A model generated the notes under the pieces. It ran no database searches and was not told the DNA's origin. It worked only from the letters and a program-made list of their open reading frames with translations. Position numbers and translations under genes: made by a program. 35,991 nt of DNA from Dimorphilus gyrociliatus. Taxonomy: Eukaryota > Annelida > Polychaeta > Dinophilidae. Below, in pieces: positions 11,001 to 19,640 of the stretch (positions are counted from its first letter, which is position 1; every line of letters starts with the position of its first letter). The stretch is taken from positions 1-35,991 of the forward strand of contig CAJFCJ010000186.1 of the NCBI GenBank assembly GCA_904063045.1, in the 5' to 3' direction.

Positions 11001-14000
11001 AGGGAAAAGTTAATTTTTAGTTTAAACGATTAAATAAATACTTTGCGGTAGAGGACATTCTCCTACTGTAATATTATATCCATATATACTTAATCTTCTA
11101 TTTGTATACGTCCCACTTGCGACAAAAGCTATTTGACCATATCCAATTGGCAATTGAACAGCTGTCCATTGTTTATTTCTAACATGGATACCTTTGATCG
11201 TCCATATTCTTTGTTCTACTTGATTTTCTCCTTTCCAGTAAACTGATAGTGTAGATGTTTCTTTTTGTTCAGTAAATAGAAATGTAAACCTTTAGGTTGG
11301 AATCATTTTCAGTTCATTTTTATTATTAGTTTGTCATTGTTTGTAAATTAATATTCTTACCAAAATTCCAGACAACTTTCAGTCGTAATATTGAATTTAG
11401 GTGAAAATAATTTGACTGCTTCTTTAATTAAAGTTGTTGGATTTGGTACAAAGAGAGAAGCGTAGTAAACATCAACAAAAAAGTCTTTTCTTAAGATAAA
11501 AATTCCATAACTATTGGCAAAATCTTGAGAAAATCCACAAAATTTGTGTGATTGAATTAAGCATGATTTTGAAAATTCAGTTTTCCAGTGTTTTTCTATT
11601 TTTAACAAAAAAAAAACAAACAATCAAATTCATAAAGAAAATATTAAGAAAGGAACAAAAGATCTATAGATACGCATTGTACTGCAATTCTCTTTTTGCA
11701 GCTTTATCTCTTTTAACAACGTCCTATATTCATGCTGACTTGAAGATGATGTATTAAAATATATCTCAAACATTAAAACACTCTTTTGAGGATAGACTGG
11801 TACGATTATTCTATTCCATTTTTCAACCCGTAAAAACTTGAAGAGGTAGCTTGTAGATTTAAAAAATAGGTTGTAGCTAAACAGACAAAAGGAAACCAGA
11901 CTTACTTGTATAACACTTTATGGGAATCTGAAAATTGTTGAATTATTCTGAATCTATCGTTTATTGAGAAAGAAAATGTTGAATAGAGATCAAGCTCTAG
12001 GCATCCTTCTCTCTCCAAGTTTACTTCCGGTGATATTAAATTGGTTGAAAATCCTTTATTTAGAACTCCTTTCATTTCAACTATAGATTGTCGTTCTAGT
12101 TTTTTGTTTGTTTGTTTTTTTTAGAGAAAAATTCAACACATTCTTATCCCTAAAGTAGAAAAATCCATCACTTACCCCTTTCACCTCGCAGTAGAACTTG
12201 ATCCCTTTTCCATAAGCCATCCTTAGGACCACTGATTGTATAACCACACATTATCAGTGAATTGACATGAAACGTTACGTTCTGTTTGTAGCATCGTAGA
12301 CATTTATTTGGTGTTTTTTTTATACTAATCTACAAACTTGGTAAACATTCTACAGCTGTTTCGTCACTCCTATCTATACAATCTTCAATTCCATCACAAA
12401 TTTGGGTTTTATTTATGATTTCGCCAGTCTTACATAGATATTGCCAAGAATTGATTTTAATATCGCTCATAGATGTGGCATTTTTCAATATATCTTCGCA
12501 CTTTCGCCCATTATCAAAAGTAATATCATCAATAGCAATGTCTGATAGATGATTTTTTCCAATATAAGCAGTAAATAGAAATGAGAATGGTTGATTTATT
12601 GGATGTATAGTTAACCATGCCAATTGCCATTCTGCCTTTTGTCTACCAACAATTCTATACAGATGCTCAACATGAATTTCATTGAAAAATATACTAACAG
12701 TTAGATTTCCCATATCAAGTAAATTGTCAGTGAAACTATGCATATAGTAATAGAATCTTAGGCAGCTAGTTGTTTGTGATTTTGAAAAGAAGGGTGATAA
12801 AAGCTGTGCTGTTTGGCCAATCATTTGTCTAGCATTGTAAGAGTTTGTCAGCATGTAGTATCCAAAAAGTGATTTTTTTGTATGATCTCTACTAAGACTT
12901 CCAAATCCTAATAAAGTTGACCTGGTTGCACCTTTATATCTTTCCCATTTTATGGTTTTCTGCAAAGAGTCTCTATTCTTATAACCGGAAATGAAGCTGT
13001 CTTCAAAATCGCAATTTGCAATTACTCCTATATAGAGAGGGGAGAGAGAACAATCATGAACAATATTTCTATGAAAATGAGTGTGTACCGCAATTTTGCT
13101 CCTCGTCCGAATTATCATCGCAATCATTTTTCCTGTTGCACGTCTTATACTTTGGAATACATTTCTTATTGTTGCAGAGGAATTCATCTTTATTGCAGTC
13201 TATTAGTTTACGGTTTGTTTATGTATATTATTTATAGTTTAAACAGAAGAAAATATATACATACCGCAAAAAGGAATATTGCAGTATTCTTTCGAACCAG
13301 TATGAGATGTAAAACACCATGGGCCTTGCAAGTCTTTTGTTGGATTTCTACAAAAGTTTTTAGCCTGGAAGGGATAGAATTTTCTTTATATCATATACAT
13401 TATTAGTCTTATGCTTATGTTAAAAAGCTACTTCTTTTAAGCTTGTGCCAGGGAATTCGTAGCGAAGAGATTGAGACTCATTTTTAATGAATGCATGCAT
13501 TTCACTCCATCTTAGACAAGAATTATTTCTATTTGTTTTAGAGTGAGTGACGCCCTGGAAGTCTTCACCTATGACATTGTATTTGCATTCTGCAACTAGT
13601 TTTTTTATCTTTTAGAGTCATATCAAGATAGAATAGAAATTTTATACTTACCTATAGCGGTACACAGTCCAATTTTTATATCGTCAACAGCAATATCGCC
13701 TAAACTTCCTCCAGATACGATCCCTTCAATAGCAATTTGAAAAAGTCCGGGTTCAAACGTCACTGTAGCTCTATTCCAATCTTGAGAAATTGATGTAACA
13801 GTTCGACTCCAGATAGCCTTTTCAAAATTGCTTGTATCACGGCGTTTTATTGTTAAGAGACCAGCTTGATTGCCAAACATGCTACAAAAGAAAGAAATAT
13901 ACAAGTGAAGAGAAAGAGGGAGAGAGTGGAGGGATGAAATATTAAAATAATCTCACTTGTAATAAAACTCCATACACAGCATATTTCTTGATTGTAGAAA

Positions 14001-15492
14001 AGGCGAAATCAATTTTGCTACACTTCCACGTTGTCTGTTTGTCGATTCAACGTATATATAATAGCCTCTACCAGTTGTATGGTCTTCAATTGGTCCGGTA
14101 TTAAATGTACCAGTTGGTCCTTTTTGATTAATCCAGTCAAAATCATTTTCATTGTCATGATAAAAGTTACAAAAGTTTTCATCATCAAAATTACAAGTTA
14201 GAGCTCGTTTTTCACCTATAGAAAACAATGACATTAAATGGATATTTCTTCATTAGTCTTATTGAGTAGTGCCAGTGTTGGAAGGCTATGTTCTCCCCAT
14301 TGTAATTTACTTGATAATTAAAATTTGATCAACTATCTATCATTAAAGTTAGAATGTTAAATTTATGAAAAATATCATTTGCACTGCGAGATTTATCAAC
14401 TTTATTAATGCATTCATCATTCATTATATCCATTTATTTATTTGTAATTGCTCTCTCTCTCTCTCTCTCCTCTCTCTTATTAACTGATTTTGTTTACTTG
14501 ATTAGGTGGGTTGGTGAATAGGTAATTTCTTACCATTACATCTATCCCTTTGGTAGTAATTTGTCAAATTACTTGCAATTAGAACAGCTCCATCTGTCTC
14601 TTTTGTCAATCTTGTTAAATAGCAAACTTGAGTCTTAAAATTATAAACAATTGAATTGCAAGTCTTGTCAGCGAAATCAAGGCACAATGATTTACAAATT
14701 TTCTCAGTGACACCATGAAAAAATTTGTAGAATATTTCAAATCCTTTGAGATATTTATGCTCGTATTTGATTAGTTTGTCAACGCATTCTATAGATAATA
14801 AAATCATTAGTTAACTTGACTTGGAAGAGAATCAATAAATCATTATTTCATGTATCTGCTTAAAAATCAATCATCAATTAGTCTTACCATACGATCGTCC
14901 ATTCTCTGGCCATTTACTGTTAGTGCTTTTAAAAACTTGTTCAACCTTGTCATACAAACCCAATTCAAAAGTTTTAGTTATTCTTGCAAAGATGGGAAAA
15001 GATAAATGATAAATTGTTTTACAAAGCTTATTTGAAAGTATAAAAAACACCTAAAAAAGTTTTCATTGCATATTGTTACAGTTGGAAATTTCAATTCATT
15101 TGAATAGATCACTTCAACATTAACACTTTTAGGATAGCTCCTAAATGTTTTTATCCTATGCCCAAGAACATAGAGAAAACAAGCTACAGCTGTCAAGGTA
15201 GTTAATGTCCAAAATATCCTTAGAAAGAGTTAAAGGAATGAAAAATTATCAATAGTTTGTAGGTTTGTATTCTGTTTATATTTTCATACCTTCTTAATGA
15301 ATTGTTTCCACCTGTAATATACTTTACACCGTGGAATGCGGTGTCTTGAGTAAATTCTACTGTTTTCTGCAAAGTCGACTTTTCTGTTTCGTTAAATGAT
15401 GTTGAAAAGAATTGTTTTGAAAAGATAAAACACAAACTTTGCACAGAAATATTGTTGCTAATATTCATTGTTGATGGAAAGACACTAGACAT
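7534..15492 (-). CDS. Chimeric DEG/ENaC cation channel with PAN, MAM, kringle and LDLa modules
   Basis: One minus-strand gene of 23 exons, about 6,100 coding nt (about 2,030 residues against 450-1,000 for ordinary DEG/ENaC subunits). Exon limits, 5' to 3': 15492-15290, 15218-15051, 14982-14888, 14788-14534, 14215-13957, 13881-13652, 13595-13432, 13364-13265, 13199-13089, 13027-12338, 12281-12176, 12095-11906, 11876-11674, 11595-11361, 11289-11042, 10985-10660, 10591-10495, 10433-10251, 10221-10001, 9747-8191, 8098-7884, 7829-7738, 7682-7534. Every junction has GT and AG and keeps phase, except one internal frame break in exon 11. Channel signatures occur in order in the first and last exons. 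The middle exons are extracellular modules with phase-1 borders. Topology should be two TMs, short cytosolic ends and a giant ectodomain. Predicted role: ligand-, adhesion- or protease-responsive Na+ channel; the gating stimulus is unknown. EGF-bearing DEG/ENaCs (C. elegans EGAS) are the nearest precedent I know. Confidence 0.85.
8191..9747 (-). other. Channel gene exon 20: Cys-rich block followed by a ~400-aa helical insertion
   Basis: A 519-codon exon. Its first ~90 residues are the canonical block: [54 protein letters not shown]. In ordinary channels only a few dozen residues separate this from the last strand before TM2. Here about 400 residues intervene, rich in Leu, Lys, Glu, Asn and Phe with amphipathic helical patterning and few cysteines. 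No homologous family is recognised. The exon ends ...ANERLQ before a GTACAT donor, in phase. Confidence 0.8.
10001..10591 (-). other. Channel gene exons 17-19: DEG/ENaC ectodomain resumes (finger, palm)
   Basis: Exon 17 gives [17 protein letters not shown]. Exon 18 has the hallmark [14 protein letters not shown]...YGYCHSFNW. Exon 19 has [29 protein letters not shown] and [14 protein letters not shown]. These are consecutive DEG/ENaC blocks, proving that the inserted modules sit inside one channel ectodomain and not in a neighbouring gene. The exon 18/19 intron is only 29 nt (10,222-10,250). Confidence 0.87.
10660..10985 (-). other. Channel gene exon 16: degenerate LDLa repeat 3 and Ser/Thr-rich linker
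   Basis: [21 protein letters not shown], then [14 protein letters not shown], is an LDLa with altered spacing. About 60 residues rich in Ser/Thr follow ([11 protein letters not shown]), looking like an O-glycosylated stalk, then [15 protein letters not shown]. The exon ends in phase 0, the point where the module array gives way to channel sequence. Confidence 0.72.
11042..11595 (-). other. Channel gene exons 14-15: MAM domain 4, diverged
   Basis: About 161 residues. Exon 14 has [32 protein letters not shown]. Exon 15 has [33 protein letters not shown] and a closing GEC. Outer introns are phase 1 and the internal one phase 2, exactly as in MAM 1, which supports common ancestry of the cassettes despite divergence. 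Confidence 0.72.
11674..12281 (-). other. Channel gene exons 11-13: MAM domain 3, with a frame break
   Basis: Exon 11 (12,281-12,176) opens with [17 protein letters not shown], then meets a stop. The next frame supplies [16 protein letters not shown] and a GTAAGT donor, so one base is missing or extra at about 12,210-12,230. Exon 12 gives [22 protein letters not shown]. Exon 13 gives the tail ending EIKLQKENC. The exon 12/13 intron is either 29 nt (acceptor at 11,877) or 56 nt (acceptor 27 nt further on); both keep the frame. Confidence 0.7.
12338..13027 (-). other. Channel gene exon 10: MAM domain 2 plus LDLa repeat 2
   Basis: A 690-nt phase 1-1 exon. MAM 2 shows [36 protein letters not shown] and [10 protein letters not shown]. 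The LDLa part (about 12,338-12,440) shows [17 protein letters not shown] and [14 protein letters not shown]. Unlike the other modules, MAM and LDLa share one exon, which suggests intron loss. The exon ends at a GTTTGT donor in phase 1. Confidence 0.85.
13089..13199 (-). other. Channel gene exon 9: LDL-receptor class A repeat 1
   Basis: A single phase 1-1 exon of 37 residues: [15 protein letters not shown]..., then [17 protein letters not shown]. All six cysteines and the acidic calcium cage (DCDDNSDEE) are intact, so the module should fold with Ca2+. Confidence 0.88.
13265..13595 (-). other. Channel gene exons 7-8: kringle domain
   Basis: About 88 residues across a phase-0 intron with phase-1 outer borders. 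Visible signatures are [22 protein letters not shown], then [18 protein letters not shown] and EYCNIPFC. The paired FCRNP and GPWC motifs and six cysteines identify a kringle. A kringle within an ion channel subunit is highly unusual. Confidence 0.83.
13652..14215 (-). other. Channel gene exons 5-6: MAM domain 1
   Basis: About 163 residues. Exon 5 has [36 protein letters not shown] and LISPF...MLCMEFYY. Exon 6 has [28 protein letters not shown] and [11 protein letters not shown]. This is a complete textbook MAM. Outer introns are phase 1; the internal one is phase 2. The most family-like of the four MAMs. Confidence 0.88.
14449..14478 (+). repeat. CT microsatellite in an intron
   Basis: A (CT)n run in the intron between channel-gene exons 4 and 5. 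A shorter run lies at about 22,909-22,925. Confidence 0.85.
14534..14788 (-). other. Channel gene exon 4: PAN/apple domain
   Basis: An 85-residue phase 1-1 exon with the PAN/apple cysteine pattern: [19 protein letters not shown], then [15 protein letters not shown] domains bind proteins or carbohydrates in plasminogen-family and adhesive proteins. It is the first inserted module and begins immediately after the TM1-proximal channel exons. Confidence 0.8.
14888..15492 (-). other. Channel gene exons 1-3: cytosolic N-terminus, TM1, first palm strand
   Basis: Residues 1-155. The N-terminus has the gating HG motif in [11 protein letters not shown], then SLRR split across the exon 1/2 junction. 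TM1 follows directly ([20 protein letters not shown], about residues 69-88). The family hallmark [13 protein letters not shown] lies at about residues 109-121. Exon 3 continues the ectodomain ([10 protein letters not shown]...KWPENGRSY) and ends in phase 1 with GTAAGA. The start ATG at 15,492 gives a 68-residue cytosolic segment, usual for the family; a more upstream coding exon cannot be excluded. Confidence 0.88.
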
Positions 15493-16025
15493 CTAGGCTA
15501 TCAACTGATGTATTTGTCATGATGACTGCTTAAAATCTCAACCTAATACTTTTGAATAAAATATACTCTTTCATCAATGAAGAATTAATCTCATAAAAAA
15601 TACATTGAAAGATTCCAACTTATATCTCTCTTACAATTACGCATTTAACCAATCAATATGTTATATTATTCCTACAAAGATCTTAGCATGAATAGAGATA
15701 CACACTAGCTATTCCATCATCTCTTTAATGAATATAAAATTAACGCCGTGTCTCAATGGCAAAAAATCTGGATGATCAATAAAAGATTGAATTTTGTCTT
15801 TCTCAATCATTTTTTCTAGCTAAATCAATCTCATGGATCTGAATCAATTACTCAAATCTTGAGTAACTTTTTTTAAAGTTCAACCTCTTTTGAATTGTCT
15901 CTATATGAGGTTTTCTAAACTTTAGGGCTTAGTCTCTTTCAGTCATACCTACTTCAGTGAAACATACTTATAGGCAGCTGTTATAAATCTTATAATGATT
16001 AACCATTGCCAATAGCAACGATGAT
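15493..16025. other. 5' flank of the channel gene
   Basis: About 530 bp between the first channel exon and an LTR whose promoter points toward it. No coding exon recognised. It should contain the 5' UTR or promoter of the channel gene unless further upstream exons exist. Confidence 0.5.
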
Positions 16026-16670
16026 TGTACTTTGTTGTATTGTAATTGTAGGAATTTCTGGTTCGTCACAACTGTAATCGTCCTTTCCAATCATTTACCA
16101 ACTTGCCAAAGTACTGGTCCAAATAGAACCTTTAAAGTTCGTCCACAAATAGTCTAACAAAGGCAATTTCGGTAGAAATTGATTAACAAAACACCAGTAT
16201 TTCGTCCAAAGAATATGTATTGAGTAAAATGAGCTTCTAGTTCTAAACAAGCTAGTTTAAACAACTAGCTGACGGTTAGAAAACTGAACTGACTACTGTT
16301 AAATTCGTAGGGTTTATATACTTTTCCAATAGTTCACAGTTCACGGATAAAAATATTCACACAAACAAATGTAACAATTTGGATAAAGGGAAAGTTCAAA
16401 TATACTTCCATGTTTGTTACTTTTTCTTTATCTTGGAGAACTTTTGCTCCCTATTTTAGTAGGTCAGAAAGTTGCCTAAGATGTAACAATTATTAATAGA
16501 AGTTGGATTGATTCCAAAACACAAAAATAGGAAAAGGTCAACTTGATGCCGTTTTAATATACAACAAATTATTAATAATAATTATTTGTGTAAGATAATA
16601 TGTTTCTGTGTAAAGGACTGGTAGGATAAAAGTATTAAACTTAATCATTCAATATAGTATTGTGCATACA
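16026..16670 (-). mobile_element. Diverged solo LTR of a retrotransposon (minus orientation)
   Basis: Read on the minus strand it contains a TATATAAACC box (16,311-16,320) and ends ...GGTTCTATTTGGACCAGTAC...AAAGTACA. The same sequence runs along 34,701 to about 35,330, and its U5 end matches the LTR at 31,642 that sits next to a primer binding site. The plus-strand left boundary TGTACTTTG is firm. The right boundary is approximate, because similarity to the other copy fades around 16,670-16,690. No internal retroviral sequence is attached. Confidence 0.65.
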
Positions 16671-16696
16671 ATACTGTTGAAAAGTGACAATAATCT

Positions 16697-16982
16697 AAAA
16701 GCTCCAAATATAAATAGAATAGTGGAAGATATAATTAATATTCATTAAATATGATGTGTATAATAATTAGGGTTAACATCTAAGTTGTAAAATACTTTTA
16801 CAACTTAGTTTAAATAGTGTATGTTGTAGTTTTAGGTATGTAAAGTACTCTATAATACTCTTTCAATATTGCTTTCCATTGATGAATGAAATGTAACAAT
16901 TTGGGTGTATTGTGTGAGTTTGTGAGCCTGGTTACGAGCTTATGTGTTTAGTACCTACAAACTGCCTAAATGTGTACAAACA
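16697..16982 (-). mobile_element. 3' LTR segment of the Gypsy-type element, copy A
   Basis: Directly follows the envelope-like ORF. A purine-rich tract (minus strand AAAGGAGTGGGA, 16,983-16,994) is followed by TGTTTGTACA, the expected polypurine tract/LTR junction. Shared with copy B for 261 bp, apart from one 25-bp palindromic insertion at 16,780-16,808. Both copies stop at the same AGCTTTT, which is not a canonical CA end, so the true LTR end is uncertain. Confidence 0.65.
16780..16808. repeat. Perfect 29-bp palindrome inserted in LTR copy A
   Basis: Arms of 13 bp (CTAAGTTGTAAAA and its complement) around a 3-nt spacer. Copy B has only CTAG at this site. The difference is a 25-bp insertion consistent with a 23-bp palindrome flanked by a TA duplication. 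Confidence 0.85.
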
Positions 16983-16992
16983 TCCCACTCCT

Positions 16993-19617
16993 TTAAGACC
17001 TTGCTTCCACGAAAGGTCTTGGGCTTGAAACAATCAGTGTGTCACCATCCTTTTTGAATGTTGGATAAGTTTGTAGTGGTATTTCTTCTGGTTCAGCTGT
17101 TGGGGCTGTAGGTAACTTTTCTTTTCTAGCTAAAAGCTTAGCTAGCTTGGTGAAGTGTACTCTTTTCCAGTCTTTCTTCCAAAGAAACCAAATCAGAATC
17201 CCAATTCCAATGATTATTGTTATTGGAAGAAGTATGTTGATGAGTGTTTTGTAAGGTGTCCTGGCCCATGATGAGAATATATGTTCAGTTTTAGACAAAG
17301 CAGCATCAATGCCCAAATCATTAGCAAAGTTTATGTGCTCTTTATGTCTTGTTAAAGTGTCTTGAATGTATTCTAAAACTTGTTGAACTTGTTGTTGCTT
17401 CTTACCAACATCCTCTTTTATACCAAGCTGTATTAACTCAGTAAGTCTAGCAACCTCTAATTTTGGTTCTTCAATTTCATTGCTTATTTTCATTCTGATT
17501 GATTGTGCTGCTGCAGTCTGAAATCTGCATCCTTTCTTTGTGTAATAGATGAATGTTTTCTTTCCAGAATACATTGCTTGTTGATTGTGTTCAATGTCCA
17601 GTGGGTTTTTCTTAATTTTGAACAGGTGTTGTGTTTGGTCACAATCTCCATATCTTATATCTTCTTTTGTTATGTGGTAAGCATGATGGAGTATTGGATC
17701 AACTGAGAATAAGAGATCTTTATACTTGATGAGAAATTCTTTGGAGCATAATCCATTTTTGGTGATAATTGTTGTATCACACACTACTTGAACTGATTTT
17801 AATTCTGTACAAGTATTTAAGGTTGTTAGATCACCAAGCCATGTACTGTGCATTCCATGCTTAGATCCAAGTATTGTTGGTAGTTGAGGTGCCAATGGTG
17901 TGAGTAATGCTACCATCTTGTTTCTCATAATGAATTCTTTGCATAGAAGTTGTGATACTTGTTTGAAAACTGTTTGTAAATTTTGGAAATTTTTATCAAT
18001 GTTATTTAATAAAGCAGATGTTCGAATAGCATCTGCTATGTCTATTTTGTGAAATTTTGGCATCTGTATGCTTTCTGATACTCTTCTCCTCCATTCATGC
18101 TTCTTTGGTGTTCTTTGCAAAAGTGTAAATTTTCCATTTGCTTGATGTGTTTGAAATTGTTTATCTTTTGGACTTTGGTACCAAGTGTCCAGTCTTGGTA
18201 AGGGATTGAAACTAATTTTCTTCTTGTTGAGTTCAAAATCTTCTGCTTTTGCCATTCTAGCAGGTTCCATTTTGGTTGTTTTCAACATTTTGAGTATGTA
18301 TTTGTTGTTAATATCCCATATATCAGGTGAGATTATTTCTCTGACCATCCAGGTCCTAACCAGTGGTGTTACATGATTTTTGATCAGCATATGATAAGTC
18401 TTGTCACCACCTCTATACCAATCATTATAGGTTAGTATATTTTGTATTTCTGTATTATTTGCTTTTCTCAAAGTTGATATCTTTCCATCATAATTCTGCA
18501 ATCTTGCAACTTCTTTGTTTGAAATGATTTTATATTTGATATCTGCCATCATTCTGTTATCAGCATAATTTGAATTTGTAAGATCAGTTCTTAATAAGTC
18601 GTATTCCTTCTGGGGTACTAAAATTCTTGTTCCAGGACCACCATATCCTTTGATATATCTATCTTGATAAGGTAAATCCATTATTGCATAGTTGGGACAT
18701 GAAAAATATCCTCCAAGCTTAATGCACTCTACATTGTAGGATACTGCTTTCCATGGGGATTCATGACCAAGGAGATTTTGTCCTTTCTGAGGATTGAAAA
18801 TAATAATGGAATCCAGAGTTCTACAAAATTTATGTTTGATAGAACAGTCCTCTAAATATTCCAAGTTGGTTGTTATCTTATCCTGACTTGGGTGCCAATA
18901 AGCTTTGCCAATTTGGAGAATTGTTGTAAATTCTTCAACCACTGTTGTTCTTGGCCATTTGTAGTTTGATCCTTTGTTTTCATTGTACATTAGAAGGTTT
19001 CCTTTTTCAATGAGTTTTTGTCCATTTAAGGTCTTTTTTGACAATAACATTTTTCTGCATTGTTTGTCACTTAAGGTAAGTGTTTGTTTTTCAACTCTGT
19101 GTTTCTTTGCTCCAAAGAAGTAATGAGTGTAAAAGTTGATTCTTCTCTTTACCAAACACTTAACAGCTTGTATTGCCAAATTATCAGCTTTAATTTCATA
19201 AATATTTGCCATTATTTTGGTCATTTGTTTAGTTTTGAATGTGCAAATTGGTTCATCAGCCAGATCAAATGACTGATGTACTTGTTGCCCTTGACAGAAT
19301 TGTACTGAAGGAAGCATTCTCACAGTTATGTTTGCTTTTGTTATTGATACATTTCCCTGAACCAAGTTTAATAAGCATAGCGCTAGCAGAGTGTAAACAA
19401 TGGATCCTCTTATAGGAAGTGTTCCAACTTTCCTTTCTTGTTTCTCTACCTTGAGTGTGTTAACTCTAGTTGGTTGTTTGTTAGCCAATCTTAGTCTACT
19501 AGCATGGTAGAATTTTCTTTTGCCATTTAATATTTCCAATTCATAAAGACATTTTGTAGTATCAGTAGCAGTTACAATGTATGGTCCACTCCATTTGCTT
19601 GTATTTATCCTATTCAT
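16993..19617 (-). CDS. Envelope-like ORF of a Ty3/Gypsy-type retroelement
   Basis: Open 874-codon frame. The first ~50 residues are not envelope but the C-terminal end of integrase, with a GPY/F-type module (KWSGPY) and the FYHASRLRLAN tail. A hydrophobic run at about residues 73-90 looks like an internal signal peptide. A long Cys-containing ectodomain, a heptad-like Gln/Leu-rich stretch, a single TM at about residues 795-813 and a 61-residue cytosolic tail follow. This is the plan of a class I-like membrane glycoprotein, but I do not recognise the envelope family. The stop abuts the polypurine tract. The frame is intact, so this copy may be recent. Confidence 0.75.
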   Translation of the reverse strand: MNRINTSKWSGPYIVTATDTTKCLYELEILNGKRKFYHASRLRLANKQPTRVNTLKVEKQERKVGTLPIRGSIVYTLLALCLLNLVQGNVSITKANITVRMLPSVQFCQGQQVHQSFDLADEPICTFKTKQMTKIMANIYEIKADNLAIQAVKCLVKRRINFYTHYFFGAKKHRVEKQTLTLSDKQCRKMLLSKKTLNGQKLIEKGNLLMYNENKGSNYKWPRTTVVEEFTTILQIGKAYWHPSQDKITTNLEYLEDCSIKHKFCRTLDSIIIFNPQKGQNLLGHESPWKAVSYNVECIKLGGYFSCPNYAIMDLPYQDRYIKGYGGPGTRILVPQKEYDLLRTDLTNSNYADNRMMADIKYKIISNKEVARLQNYDGKISTLRKANNTEIQNILTYNDWYRGGDKTYHMLIKNHVTPLVRTWMVREIISPDIWDINNKYILKMLKTTKMEPARMAKAEDFELNKKKISFNPLPRLDTWYQSPKDKQFQTHQANGKFTLLQRTPKKHEWRRRVSESIQMPKFHKIDIADAIRTSALLNNIDKNFQNLQTVFKQVSQLLCKEFIMRNKMVALLTPLAPQLPTILGSKHGMHSTWLGDLTTLNTCTELKSVQVVCDTTIITKNGLCSKEFLIKYKDLLFSVDPILHHAYHITKEDIRYGDCDQTQHLFKIKKNPLDIEHNQQAMYSGKKTFIYYTKKGCRFQTAAAQSIRMKISNEIEEPKLEVARLTELIQLGIKEDVGKKQQQVQQVLEYIQDTLTRHKEHINFANDLGIDAALSKTEHIFSSWARTPYKTLINILLPITIIIGIGILIWFLWKKDWKRVHFTKLAKLLARKEKLPTAPTAEPEEIPLQTYPTFKKDGDTLIVSSPRPFVEARS

Positions 19618-19640
19618 TCCTTGACCAATGTGTTCATTTT

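Noticed and set aside
10660-14788. MAM/LDLa/kringle exons as a separate secreted or receptor gene
   Set aside because: Channel exons lie on both sides on the same strand, phases match at both boundaries, there is no stop or new signal peptide at either border, and the module block alone lacks a start and an end.
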